A DNA stretch of 18,948 nucleotides from Colimorpha_A sp045540115 (GTDB lineage Bacteria; Bacillota; Clostridia; Oscillospirales; CAG-272). The stretch's first letter is position 1. Every line of letters starts with the position of its first letter. The position numbers and the translations under genes are program-made. This document shows positions 5,789 through 12,989 of the stretch, piece after piece. The notes below the pieces were generated by a model that saw nothing but the letters and a program-made list of their open reading frames with translations, made no database searches and had not been told where the DNA came from. Location of the stretch: the NCBI GenBank assembly GCA_045540115.1, contig JAZQGR010000028.1, forward strand, positions 1-18,948. Reading direction: 5' to 3'.

Positions 5789-7361
5789 AAACGTTATCGT
5801 ATGCTTCAACGAGATCAGCCTGAATCTTGTCAAACTCTTTTACGTCAGTAATGTAATCGTCAAAGGAATGCAAAGCACGGCGGCAGAGCTTATTTGCGGA
5901 TTCCATGTCTGAAAGTGAAAGGGCGCGCAATATTTCGTAGTCCTGAATACCACACTTCATCTGCATAAGCCTGAGCGATCGAAGAACCTTGTCACCATAT
6001 GGGTATACGATATGAGTATCACCTGCGGGAAGACCTCCGTTACCGCTTGTTTCCTCAAACGGATCCTGACCATCTCTCAGATGATTAAAGCCCCAATGCA
6101 GATAGCCCGTTAGGTTGTAGCGGTAATTACCCCAATGAAGAAGTCGGGTGTTGAGAAGCGGAGAATCAATAAATCTGTTAAGCCAGCGTCCTCCCGGCAT
6201 ATTGCAGGTATAGAACCATATTTCATTTCTGTCGTCACGAAGATCCTCAAAATCGTTACGGTTCATCTGGAAGTAATGATTCTTCGGAACGTAAATGTCA
6301 AGTGCGTCCTGAAGGAAGAATATCTCTATCGCATCAATAAGCTTAATTCCCGGCAAATACTTTCTGACAATACCGCACAGTATACGGAAATCGGAAGCAC
6401 AAAGCTCCTTAGGCTCGTCACTTACGTGAACTATCGAAATATCTCTCCATCCTTTTTCGGTAAGCATCTCGTTGAACTGAGAAAGGAAGGCGGTAAAATA
6501 TTTTCGTCCACCTGTTGACAGAACGTTCGGGCCTCTTGTATCGTTACGATAATCCCAAACGAGGAATGGTGGATCCTCCCACGTCGGTCTGCTGATTATT
6601 GGCGCCCACTCAAGAGTCTTTGCACCGTTATCAAGGGCAAACTGCGCTCTTTTCATCGGTTCGGTAAAATCGAAAGTAATCTTTCCGTTTTCTTCCTTTG
6701 CCTTCGTCAAGTCAAAGGTACACCAGAAAACGTTATTTCCGCACTCGCGCAGCAAATCGAAATACTGCTTAGCCATTTTAATATGATCGTCAGAACCATA
6801 ACTAAGCCCGTGATGACGCGCCATATTATAGAAGCTGAACCAGTTTGTTACGTTAAGCGTCTGCTCAGGGAGCATTTTATTACCGACACGAAGTCCAACA
6901 AGGAAGGATATAGACTTTTCTCCAAACACAAACGTTATGATACCTTCGTTGTTTCCGCTTTTAGCAGACTCACTCGGGCATAGAGTAACGTAATAAACCT
7001 CCTGAGATGCCTCAGTCACAATTCCTTCGAGTGGAACGAGAGCATCGTAGGTTCGATACGGTGCCTTGCGAACACGATCACGGGCGATATCCTCCCAATT
7101 ATCCGTCGTGAGCGGACCGTTATGAACATCGTTTGCATTTCTGTTAACGCAAACCTCTTTTTCCCTGTATGCATTAACGGTAATACCGTCGAGCCCTTGA
7201 ATGGCTATATTTATCGGTTGACCGAGAGCTATGTCGGTAATTATTACCTGAAAAGCACCGATCTGATTCTTTAACAGATACAGATCAACTCTTTTGTTCC
7301 CCGCGTCAACACGGGAATCCGGAAACAACCACTCATTCTGACTGAAAATTCCGCAATTCAT
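5787..7361 (-). CDS. DUF4091 / GH123-like glycoside hydrolase family protein
   Basis: A 524-residue protein. Residues about 1-165 look like a beta-sandwich region and about 175-510 like a barrel-type catalytic domain. This matches the two-part plan of DUF4091 proteins, which are related to glycoside hydrolase family 123 (beta-N-acetylgalactosaminidases using substrate-assisted catalysis with an adjacent Asp-Glu pair). A candidate pair is D315-E316 in HVSDEP. The aromatic-rich segments WGNYRYNLTGYLHWGFNHL and the acidic ending of the barrel fit this group. No signal peptide or membrane segment is present, so the substrate is probably an imported or internal glycoconjugate. The start is supported by AAGGAG eight to ten bases upstream. 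The gene is a single unit on the minus strand, divergent from the LRR protein, with its own promoter at 7416-7445. The family assignment is reasonably firm; the substrate is not established and many DUF4091 members are uncharacterised. Confidence 0.8.
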   Translation of the reverse strand: MNCGIFSQNEWLFPDSRVDAGNKRVDLYLLKNQIGAFQVIITDIALGQPINIAIQGLDGITVNAYREKEVCVNRNANDVHNGPLTTDNWEDIARDRVRKAPYRTYDALVPLEGIVTEASQEVYYVTLCPSESAKSGNNEGIITFVFGEKSISFLVGLRVGNKMLPEQTLNVTNWFSFYNMARHHGLSYGSDDHIKMAKQYFDLLRECGNNVFWCTFDLTKAKEENGKITFDFTEPMKRAQFALDNGAKTLEWAPIISRPTWEDPPFLVWDYRNDTRGPNVLSTGGRKYFTAFLSQFNEMLTEKGWRDISIVHVSDEPKELCASDFRILCGIVRKYLPGIKLIDAIEIFFLQDALDIYVPKNHYFQMNRNDFEDLRDDRNEIWFYTCNMPGGRWLNRFIDSPLLNTRLLHWGNYRYNLTGYLHWGFNHLRDGQDPFEETSGNGGLPAGDTHIVYPYGDKVLRSLRLMQMKCGIQDYEILRALSLSDMESANKLCRRALHSFDDYITDVKEFDKIQADLVEAYDNV

Positions 7362-7415
7362 AATAAATTCTCCTTACTGTTTTCACCGTAAAAGTAACGG
7401 TTTATTACTATTTGA

Positions 7416-7445
7416 ATTTTATCATGGGCGATACATTTTTGTCAA
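7416..7445 (-). promoter_or_regulatory. Promoter of the GH123-like gene
   Basis: On the minus strand, a perfect -35 TTGACA (7440-7445) and -10 TAAAAT (7416-7421) are spaced 18 bp apart, about 54 nt before the start codon. In the leader, ACCGT/ACGGT at about 7386-7402 forms a small inverted repeat that could be an operator or a weak hairpin. Confidence 0.65.
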
Positions 7446-7530
7446 TGCATTATGTTATTTTTTTAAAATATTATCAAATCTTTTATAACAGTAAGTTTAC
7501 ATCAGGATAACAATTATTAGGGCTATTCGG

Positions 7531-7559
7531 TTGACAATTTGGTTTTGTTGTAGTATAAT
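7531..7559 (+). promoter_or_regulatory. Promoter of the LRR surface protein gene
   Basis: A perfect TTGACA (7531-7536), 17-bp spacer and perfect TATAAT (7554-7559), giving a leader of about 50 nt to the ATG at 7620. The space between this promoter and the divergent one at 7416-7445 is A/T-rich with no further recognisable site. Confidence 0.88.
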
Positions 7560-7619
7560 ATAGTTTGAATTATTATGATAAATTGTTTTGACGTAAGGCG
7601 TCGGAAAGGTCATTATAAA

Positions 7620-10600
7620 ATGAAAATGAAGGGTAGCTTACTAATACTGATTTTTACGTTGCTTCTTGCTCTCACCCTCTCGGTTACTGCATTTGCGGAT
7701 CCGATAATCGGTACCTGCGGCAGCTCCGGCGTAACCTACGAGATCGGCGATAATCAGACGCTCACAATAGCCGGTAACGGGCAAATGCCAGACTATGTGG
7801 TGTTAAACACCCCGTGGTCTGCGTATGCGACCTCAATTTTTAACATATCAATAGCTGAAGGTGTTACAGCTATTGGTGACAACGCGTTTGTAAACGTTCA
7901 GGCGGATGAAGTAAAGATTCCGACTTCTGTTGACAATATCGGTCAGTATGCGCTTGGATATTCCTATTCAGAAGGAACCTATACCAAGATCACAGGCTTT
8001 ACGATCGTTGCCGCCTCGGGTTCTGCCGCTGAAACGTATGCGAACAATAACGGTTTTACTTTCAAATCAACAACCCCCAAGGCCCTCGAGGGTATTTGCG
8101 GCGACGGCGTTACGTACAAGCTTACCGTTGACGGAGTTCTTACTATAAGCGGTAACGGCGCTATGTACTCATTCGCGTCCGGCGGTAGCATGCCTTGGTA
8201 CAAATACGTAAGCGGGAACAAAGATTACGTTATCAAGGAGGTCAAGGTTCTTGACGGCGTTACTAATGTAAGTGAAAATGCTTTTTACGGTTGCACTTCT
8301 CTGACAAAGGTAACTCTCGCTCCTTCCGTTAAGGAAATATGCAGACGCGCCTTTGACGGTTGCACGGCCCTTACAACCGTAAATCTTTCGACGGGTGTTA
8401 CGTTAATTGATGAAGAAGCTTTCTCCTACTGCTCCTCTCTCAAGACAATAGTTCTTCCCAATTCACTTCAGGCTCTCGGAAATAAGGCATTTTCTCAATC
8501 CGGCCTTACCGAAATCATAATTCCGCAATCACTCACTACAACGGGAGAAACCGTATTCTATAATTGCACGTCTCTTACTGAAGCAACTCTTAACTGTGCT
8601 ACGGTTCCCCCGAGATTCTTCTCTGAATGTACCTCACTCAAGACTGTAACGCTCACAAATAACGTTGAGTCTATCGGCGAAGCCGCGTTTGAAGGATGTA
8701 CGGCTCTCGCTACCGTTAATACAACTGACTCTCTTATTTCTGTTGGTCCTTACGCATTTAACGGATGTAAGTCCCTCATCGATATCAGATTCGAAGAATC
8801 AGTGACCGATTTCGGATACTATTGCTTCAAAGACTGCAAAGGTCTTCTGACCTTCGCGTTTACCGACACAGTTAAGATCATTCCCGAAGGAATGTTCTTC
8901 GGATGTACTTCCCTCTCACAGATCTCTCTTGGCGCAAACATTGAAAGCATTGGCAACTATGCATTTGTTGATTGCCCGGAGATCGCCACAATATTTATCT
9001 CCTATAAAGTCAAATACATCGGTCTCAACGCCCTTGGCTATACCTGTATAGACGGCGAATACTATCCTATCGACGATCTCGTTCTCGAGATCGAGGGCTT
9101 CACTCCCTCCGTTGCCGAGCTTTATGCCAAGGAACACGAGCTTAAATTCCTTTCCTACAAAACAGTCGATACCGACCTTGGTAACGTTACCGATACAATC
9201 GTTTGGAAATTCCGTCCGTCAACGGGTGTTCTAAACATAATAGGTAACGGCTCAATGCCCGATTATCTCACGTTTGAGGAAACCCCATGGTACGTGTATA
9301 AGACATACATAAAGCAAGTAACCTTCTCTAACGGTATTCTTAACATCGGCAGCTGCTCGTTTGAGGGTTGCTCGACGATTGAGAAGATCGATATCCCGGG
9401 CTCCGTCGAGACTATTGGAACCTCCGCATTTGCGGGAACCGGAATCGTATCTGCAAATATCCCAAACGGAGTTAAGGTAATTGCAAACAGCGCTTTTGAA
9501 GGATGTAGATCCCTCTATATCGTTTCTCTTCCCAATACTCTCGAATACGTTGGCGAGGCTGCTTTCCGCGGTCCCAACATTATGACAAGCGTGTTCATAC
9601 CGCAGAGCATCCTTGAGATCGGAGCAAACGCATTCGGCTTTAACGCCAACAATACTCCCGTTCACGGATTCTACGTCAAAGGCATCGAAGGTACCATTGC
9701 GAGCACTTATGCAACAGAAAACGGTCTTGAGTTTATTGTAAACGGTTATATAGAGATCACTGACGAGAACAAGAACTGCTCAATATCTATCCTTGGTGAT
9801 TCCGTTATCGGTTATACCCTTCAGTTCAACAAGCTTCAGGCAATATTCAATCCAACTCTCCTCATTCCCTCCGATCAGACGATCATTCAGTACGAGATCA
9901 AGCTTCTTTACAATAACGCCACTGCGAGATTCGACGGAAGCGCTGACATCTCCTTTAATATTCCCGAGGGCATGACAAACAAGATACTCTACCTCTATGC
10001 TATCGATGCAAGCGGCGAATTCGTTCCGGTAAACTTTACAAATGATAACGGTCGAATGGCATTCAGCAGCTCCTCTCTCGGTAAGCTCGTTGTTTCAACC
10101 GTTGATCTTACAAATCTTTATCAGATCACAGTAAACTACCTGTATTCTGACGGAACGCCCGCGAAGGAAACGCTTTACGTTCGCGCGACAGACGGCGCGC
10201 AATATCGCTTCACTGCTGAAACGATCAAAGGCTATAACCTTAATGAGTACTCATTTACCGGTATCGTTAACGGTGCGGATCTCACAATTGATTTCATCTA
10301 CACAAAGAGCGTATCCGGCAACGTAGGCTCTTCAGAAAATGACAACGGTGCAGGCAGTGCAAGCACTAAGGTACTCCTTACCGTATTCCTTATTATCCTG
10401 ATAATTGCCCTGATTGCCGCTGTAATACTTCTCATTTATCTTAACGAGAAAAAGAAGAAACAACAAAAGGAAACAGGAAAGACGATAAACGCAGCAGCCA
10501 AGAAGCCCGCTAAGCCCGACGCTATGGCTGAGACGATTGTCGTTCCCGATTTCGCGACGCGCGAAATTGATATCGAGTCGCTGTTTGCGGATGATCCGGA

Positions 10601-10640
10601 AGAAGATCTCGATGCAGAGGAAGATCTCAGAAATAAATAA
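7620..10640 (+). CDS. BspA-like leucine-rich repeat surface protein with C-terminal membrane anchor
   Basis: A 1006-residue exported protein. A Sec signal peptide covers residues 1-26 (hydrophobic core SLLILIFTLLLALTL, cleavage after AFA). About sixteen BspA-type leucine-rich repeats (LRR_5) follow, with the pattern AFxGCxSLxxVxLPxxVxxIG. They are interrupted by three copies of a module built on a GxCG/T-W start, LTISGNGxM and PWYxY, at about residues 30, 157 and 520. Residues about 833-900 resemble a MucBP-type beta domain (ITVNYLYSDGTP, YSFTGIVNG, IDFIYTKS). A single transmembrane helix is at about 918-941, followed by KKKK and a cytoplasmic tail of about 60 residues ending in a very acidic stretch. 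Such proteins mediate adhesion to host or microbial surfaces; the exact ligand is unknown. I chose ATG 7620 because a GGAAAGG site precedes it. ATG 7575 would lie only about 9 nt from the expected transcript start and would mask the signal peptide. Confidence 0.88.
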   Translation: MKMKGSLLILIFTLLLALTLSVTAFADPIIGTCGSSGVTYEIGDNQTLTIAGNGQMPDYVVLNTPWSAYATSIFNISIAEGVTAIGDNAFVNVQADEVKIPTSVDNIGQYALGYSYSEGTYTKITGFTIVAASGSAAETYANNNGFTFKSTTPKALEGICGDGVTYKLTVDGVLTISGNGAMYSFASGGSMPWYKYVSGNKDYVIKEVKVLDGVTNVSENAFYGCTSLTKVTLAPSVKEICRRAFDGCTALTTVNLSTGVTLIDEEAFSYCSSLKTIVLPNSLQALGNKAFSQSGLTEIIIPQSLTTTGETVFYNCTSLTEATLNCATVPPRFFSECTSLKTVTLTNNVESIGEAAFEGCTALATVNTTDSLISVGPYAFNGCKSLIDIRFEESVTDFGYYCFKDCKGLLTFAFTDTVKIIPEGMFFGCTSLSQISLGANIESIGNYAFVDCPEIATIFISYKVKYIGLNALGYTCIDGEYYPIDDLVLEIEGFTPSVAELYAKEHELKFLSYKTVDTDLGNVTDTIVWKFRPSTGVLNIIGNGSMPDYLTFEETPWYVYKTYIKQVTFSNGILNIGSCSFEGCSTIEKIDIPGSVETIGTSAFAGTGIVSANIPNGVKVIANSAFEGCRSLYIVSLPNTLEYVGEAAFRGPNIMTSVFIPQSILEIGANAFGFNANNTPVHGFYVKGIEGTIASTYATENGLEFIVNGYIEITDENKNCSISILGDSVIGYTLQFNKLQAIFNPTLLIPSDQTIIQYEIKLLYNNATARFDGSADISFNIPEGMTNKILYLYAIDASGEFVPVNFTNDNGRMAFSSSSLGKLVVSTVDLTNLYQITVNYLYSDGTPAKETLYVRATDGAQYRFTAETIKGYNLNEYSFTGIVNGADLTIDFIYTKSVSGNVGSSENDNGAGSASTKVLLTVFLIILIIALIAAVILLIYLNEKKKKQQKETGKTINAAAKKPAKPDAMAETIVVPDFATREIDIESLFADDPEEDLDAEEDLRNK

Positions 10641-10647
10641 ATTTCTG

Positions 10648-10676
10648 TTGACAATTCTCACACTCAGTGATATAAT
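10648..10676 (+). promoter_or_regulatory. Promoter of the TPP riboswitch-thiT unit
   Basis: A perfect TTGACA (10648-10653), 17-bp spacer and perfect TATAAT (10671-10676), the latter with an upstream TG (extended -10). It starts seven bases after the stop codon of the LRR gene. Confidence 0.9.
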
Positions 10677-10689
10677 ACAAATGCAATAG

Positions 10690-10784
10690 AACATGACAGG
10701 GGCGCCGAAAGGCTGAGATGTCGGTTTACACCGCGGTCCCTTTAACCTGATATGGGTAATGCCAACGTAGGGAGATCATTGTTG
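10690..10784 (+). ncRNA. TPP (THI-box) riboswitch
   Basis: The conserved thiamine pyrophosphate aptamer is clear. GGGGCGCC followed by GGCTGAGAT (10710-10719 region) forms the pyrimidine-sensor side. ACCTGATATGGGTAATGCC and AACGTAGGGA (10745-10773) form the pyrophosphate-sensor side. The P1 stem is made by AACATGA (about 10690-10696) with TCATTGTT (about 10777-10784). The expression platform is the terminator at 10801-10833. TPP binding should favour termination and reduce thiT expression. Confidence 0.95.
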
Positions 10785-10800
10785 CTTAACAGCGCATACG

Positions 10801-10833
10801 GTGCCTCTCTGTTTTGACGGAGAGGCGCTTTTT
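10801..10833 (+). terminator. Riboswitch-controlled terminator upstream of thiT
   Basis: GTGCCTCTCTG (10801-10811) pairs with CGGAGAGGCGC (10818-10828) with two wobble pairs, followed by five T. It lies between the TPP aptamer and the thiT ribosome-binding site, the standard position for a transcriptional OFF switch. An antiterminator partner is likely in 10784-10801 but is not assigned with certainty. Confidence 0.85.
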
Positions 10834-10902
10834 ATTCGTTCAGAAACGCCATGTTCGATTGTAATATACGGTCGTAGACCGAAATCAAACATGGAGGGTT
10901 TT

Positions 10903-11565
10903 ATGCAAACAAAAACCAAATTCTCAAAGAGAACTGTCGCAATGACCGAATGTGCGGTTATGATAGCTCTCGCAACAATTCTGTCGCTCATAAAGGTTTA
11001 CGAGATGCCTTGGGGCGGGAGCGTTACAGCAGCTTCAATGCTTCCCCTTGTCATAATCGGATACCGACACGGTCTCAAGTGGGGCGTGCTTTCTTCGATC
11101 ATCTACAGCCTTATTCAGATGATCCTCGGCGGCGGAACGATTTCTGCAGCATTTCTTCCCGGTGAGGATCAGATGAAATGGTATCTTGCGGTTATAATGG
11201 TACTGCTTGATTACTTCTTCGCGTTCTCCCTCGTAGGACTCAGCGGCTTGTTCAGGAACAAGGAAAAGCCTTCAAAGTCTCTCGCAATTGGTGCACTTGT
11301 CGGCACTTCAGCAAGATTCGTAATGCACTTTTTATCCGGATGGATCCTCTGGGGAGCATGGGCAAGTTGGTTCTTCGAGGATCTTGACGCACGCACGGGC
11401 GGAGGCTTCGGCAAGTTCGTTCTTACCCACTTCGACGGACAAATGCTTTCTTGCATGTATTCGTTGATCTACAACGCGCTATATATGATCCCCGAGATAT
11501 TGATTACTGTTGTTCTTGCAATATTTATCGGTAAAATTCCCTACGTGTCAAAAGAATCAGAATAA
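10903..11565 (+). CDS. thiT: ThiT, thiamine-specific S component of an ECF transporter
   Basis: A 220-residue integral membrane protein with about six hydrophobic segments. It binds thiamine outside the cell and associates with the shared ECF energising module (EcfA, EcfA', EcfT), whose genes are not in this window. Family marks are the N-terminal AMTECAVMIALATILS segment, the P-W-G-G-S-V-T loop, the R-H-G-L-K-W-G-V turn, and the aromatic/His-rich FVMHFLSGWILWGAW segment plus SLIYNALYMIPEI near the end; the last two contribute to thiamine binding in characterised ThiT. The ATG at 10903 is preceded by GGAGGG. Upstream in-frame starts at 10801 (inside the terminator) and 10891 lack this. Position directly behind a TPP riboswitch independently supports thiamine transport. 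The unit ends with a bidirectional terminator. No thiamine synthesis genes are nearby, so the cell may depend on uptake. Confidence 0.95.
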   Translation: MQTKTKFSKRTVAMTECAVMIALATILSLIKVYEMPWGGSVTAASMLPLVIIGYRHGLKWGVLSSIIYSLIQMILGGGTISAAFLPGEDQMKWYLAVIMVLLDYFFAFSLVGLSGLFRNKEKPSKSLAIGALVGTSARFVMHFLSGWILWGAWASWFFEDLDARTGGGFGKFVLTHFDGQMLSCMYSLIYNALYMIPEILITVVLAIFIGKIPYVSKESE

Positions 11566-11602
11566 AAATAAGCTGTTGCGATTTTTCGCAACAGCTTATT
11601 TT
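11565..11602. terminator. Bidirectional terminator between thiT and the convergent radical SAM gene
   Basis: Positions 11565-11581 and 11586-11602 are perfectly complementary over 17 bp around a TTTT loop. A-rich and T-rich ends give U-tracts in both directions. The stem contains the stop codon of the minus-strand gene (TAA at 11596-11598) and starts at the stop codon of thiT. Confidence 0.9.
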
Positions 11603-12447
11603 TTAAATCTGTTTGCATATCCGCAGCTTTGACATAGCTTCTCAACCGCTTTATGCGCCGAGAAGCCGTCGTAAAGCGCTCTTGCGCGCTCGGATGATAA
11701 GATATCGTCAAGATCATCTTCGTACAAATTACCGAGACTTATGCGACCCTCGGCGTCAAGACAACAAGGAACGACTGTTCCGTTCGAAAGAATGCCTATC
11801 TGATTTCGAAGCGCGTGGCAGAAGGTAACGTCATTATCGCCTTTGCCTTCCTCGGGCCAATCAAACCTTTCACCATATTCAAGGAAAACGTATTCGGCTA
11901 TCTTATAACCGCTTCTGATTTCAGTCCATTCTGAGCCAAAACGCGAGCGTAAAGCATTTAAGACAGTCTTATTTTGGCTGTTTTCAGCACCTAAATTCCA
12001 GAGTCTCAGCGCGCAAACAGTATTATTCTCCGCCGCAGCTTCCGCGAGGTCAAAACACGACGATAGATAATCGTCAAGAGTGATCCCGAGAGTATTTGCC
12101 TCGTGTGAATGGAGTGAAATGCTTATCTTGCTGATTGCACCTGTGTTTACAAGAGGTATTCCAAACTCGCGACTCAAAATGCCATTAGTCGTTATCATTA
12201 CCTTGAAGCCGTCATTGTGAGCTTTAACTGCAAAATCAGAAATCGACGGGTGAAGAAGCGGCTCGCCCATCAGATGAAAATACAGATACTCGATCTTTCC
12301 CTTCAGCTTCTTTAGAACAGTATTAAATTCATCGTCCGTAACAAAATGCGCTTTTCTTGTATTGCCGGGGCAAAAGGTACACGCCGCATTACACACGTTT
12401 GTTATTTCGAAATACGCCTTCTTGAAGGCACCGTTCTGCAAGCTCAT
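11596..12447 (-). CDS. Radical SAM/SPASM domain protein of unknown substrate
   Basis: A 283-residue enzyme with the radical SAM cluster motif C19-x3-C23-x2-C26 at the N-terminus, which binds the 4Fe-4S cluster that cleaves S-adenosylmethionine. A GEPLLHP segment follows (the GGEP-type SAM contact, at about residues 61-67). The C-terminal region has extra cysteines at 210, 228, 229, 272 and 275 (FCH, VPCC, CQSC) in the order expected for a SPASM auxiliary cluster domain. SPASM enzymes modify peptides or proteins, or oxidise alcohols or thiols; no short precursor peptide is evident beside this gene, so a peptide role is not supported here. It is the last gene of the prfC operon. Its ATG overlaps the stop of the Nudix gene by 4 nt (ATGA), implying translational coupling. 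The reaction is unknown. Confidence 0.85.
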   Translation of the reverse strand: MSLQNGAFKKAYFEITNVCNAACTFCPGNTRKAHFVTDDEFNTVLKKLKGKIEYLYFHLMGEPLLHPSISDFAVKAHNDGFKVMITTNGILSREFGIPLVNTGAISKISISLHSHEANTLGITLDDYLSSCFDLAEAAAENNTVCALRLWNLGAENSQNKTVLNALRSRFGSEWTEIRSGYKIAEYVFLEYGERFDWPEEGKGDNDVTFCHALRNQIGILSNGTVVPCCLDAEGRISLGNLYEDDLDDILSSERARALYDGFSAHKAVEKLCQSCGYANRFKK

Positions 12448-12989
12448 AAGCCGAGACGCCGGCAGACAGACAAAACAGCCGCCTGTGTTTTACCGTCGGG
12501 AACGTTTCCTGAAATTATCTCATCAGCCAGATCCTTGATCGGTACTGTATCAAAAGTCAAAAATTCGTCATCGTCAAGAGACTGCTCCTCAAAGCGTATT
12601 CCTTCAGCAAGGTACATATATATTACTTCATCGGAATATGCAGGCGTCGGATAAAACCTACCGAGAAAAGTATATTTATGCGCAACTGCGCCCGTCTCCT
12701 CACGAAGCTCGCGTTTTGCCGCTTCAAGCGGGTCTTCATCCTTGCTATCAAGTTTACCTGCAGGGATCTCGAGCGTGATTTCCTGCATAGGATAACGGTA
12801 CTGACGCTCAACTATGACCTTTGCATCATCAGTTAATGCAACGACACAGACCGCGCCGACGTGCTTAATATATTCCCTGCCCGCCTTATTGCCGTCGGGA
12901 AGCATTATTTCATCGCTGAATACCTTCAGAAGCCGTCCGTCAAACACCTGCTCGGACCTTAGCCTTGTTTCGTCAAGATTTTCAATCAT
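12444..12989 (-). CDS. Nudix hydrolase, ADP-ribose pyrophosphatase-like
   Basis: A 181-residue cytoplasmic protein with a Nudix box at residues 78-100 starting at G78 and ending R93-E94-L-R-E97-E98-T-G100, which coordinates Mg2+ for pyrophosphate hydrolysis. The preceding EIPAGKL and the following FYPTPAYSDE (proline about 15 residues after the box) are typical of ADP-ribose pyrophosphatases, which convert ADP-ribose to AMP and ribose-5-phosphate. The box holds one additional residue between G78 and the first conserved Glu compared with the standard G-x5-E spacing (G-x6-E here). The start ATG overlaps the stop codon of the upstream MATE gene and the stop overlaps the radical SAM start, both as ATGA, so it lies in the middle of a tightly coupled operon. 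The family is firm; the ADP-ribose substrate is inferred from motif context. Confidence 0.88.
   Translation of the reverse strand: MIENLDETRLRSEQVFDGRLLKVFSDEIMLPDGNKAGREYIKHVGAVCVVALTDDAKVIVERQYRYPMQEITLEIPAGKLDSKDEDPLEAAKRELREETGAVAHKYTFLGRFYPTPAYSDEVIYMYLAEGIRFEEQSLDDDEFLTFDTVPIKDLADEIISGNVPDGKTQAAVLSVCRRLGL

Noticed and set aside
6135..6983. Plus-strand open frames opposite the GH123-like gene
   Set aside because: They are shadows of a well-supported minus-strand gene, with no ribosome-binding sites or recognisable domains.
7575..7619. Earlier ATG for the LRR protein
   Set aside because: It lies about 9 nt from the predicted transcript start, has no ribosome-binding site, and would put 15 charged residues before a typical signal peptide.
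10801..10902. Earlier starts for ThiT at 10801 and 10891
   Set aside because: The first lies in the riboswitch terminator stem and the second overlaps the GGAGGG ribosome-binding site used by ATG 10903.
11596..12989. A RiPP (modified peptide) cluster built on the radical SAM enzyme
   Set aside because: No precursor peptide, protease or peptide recognition domain is visible in the operon; neighbours are a Nudix hydrolase and MATE pumps.
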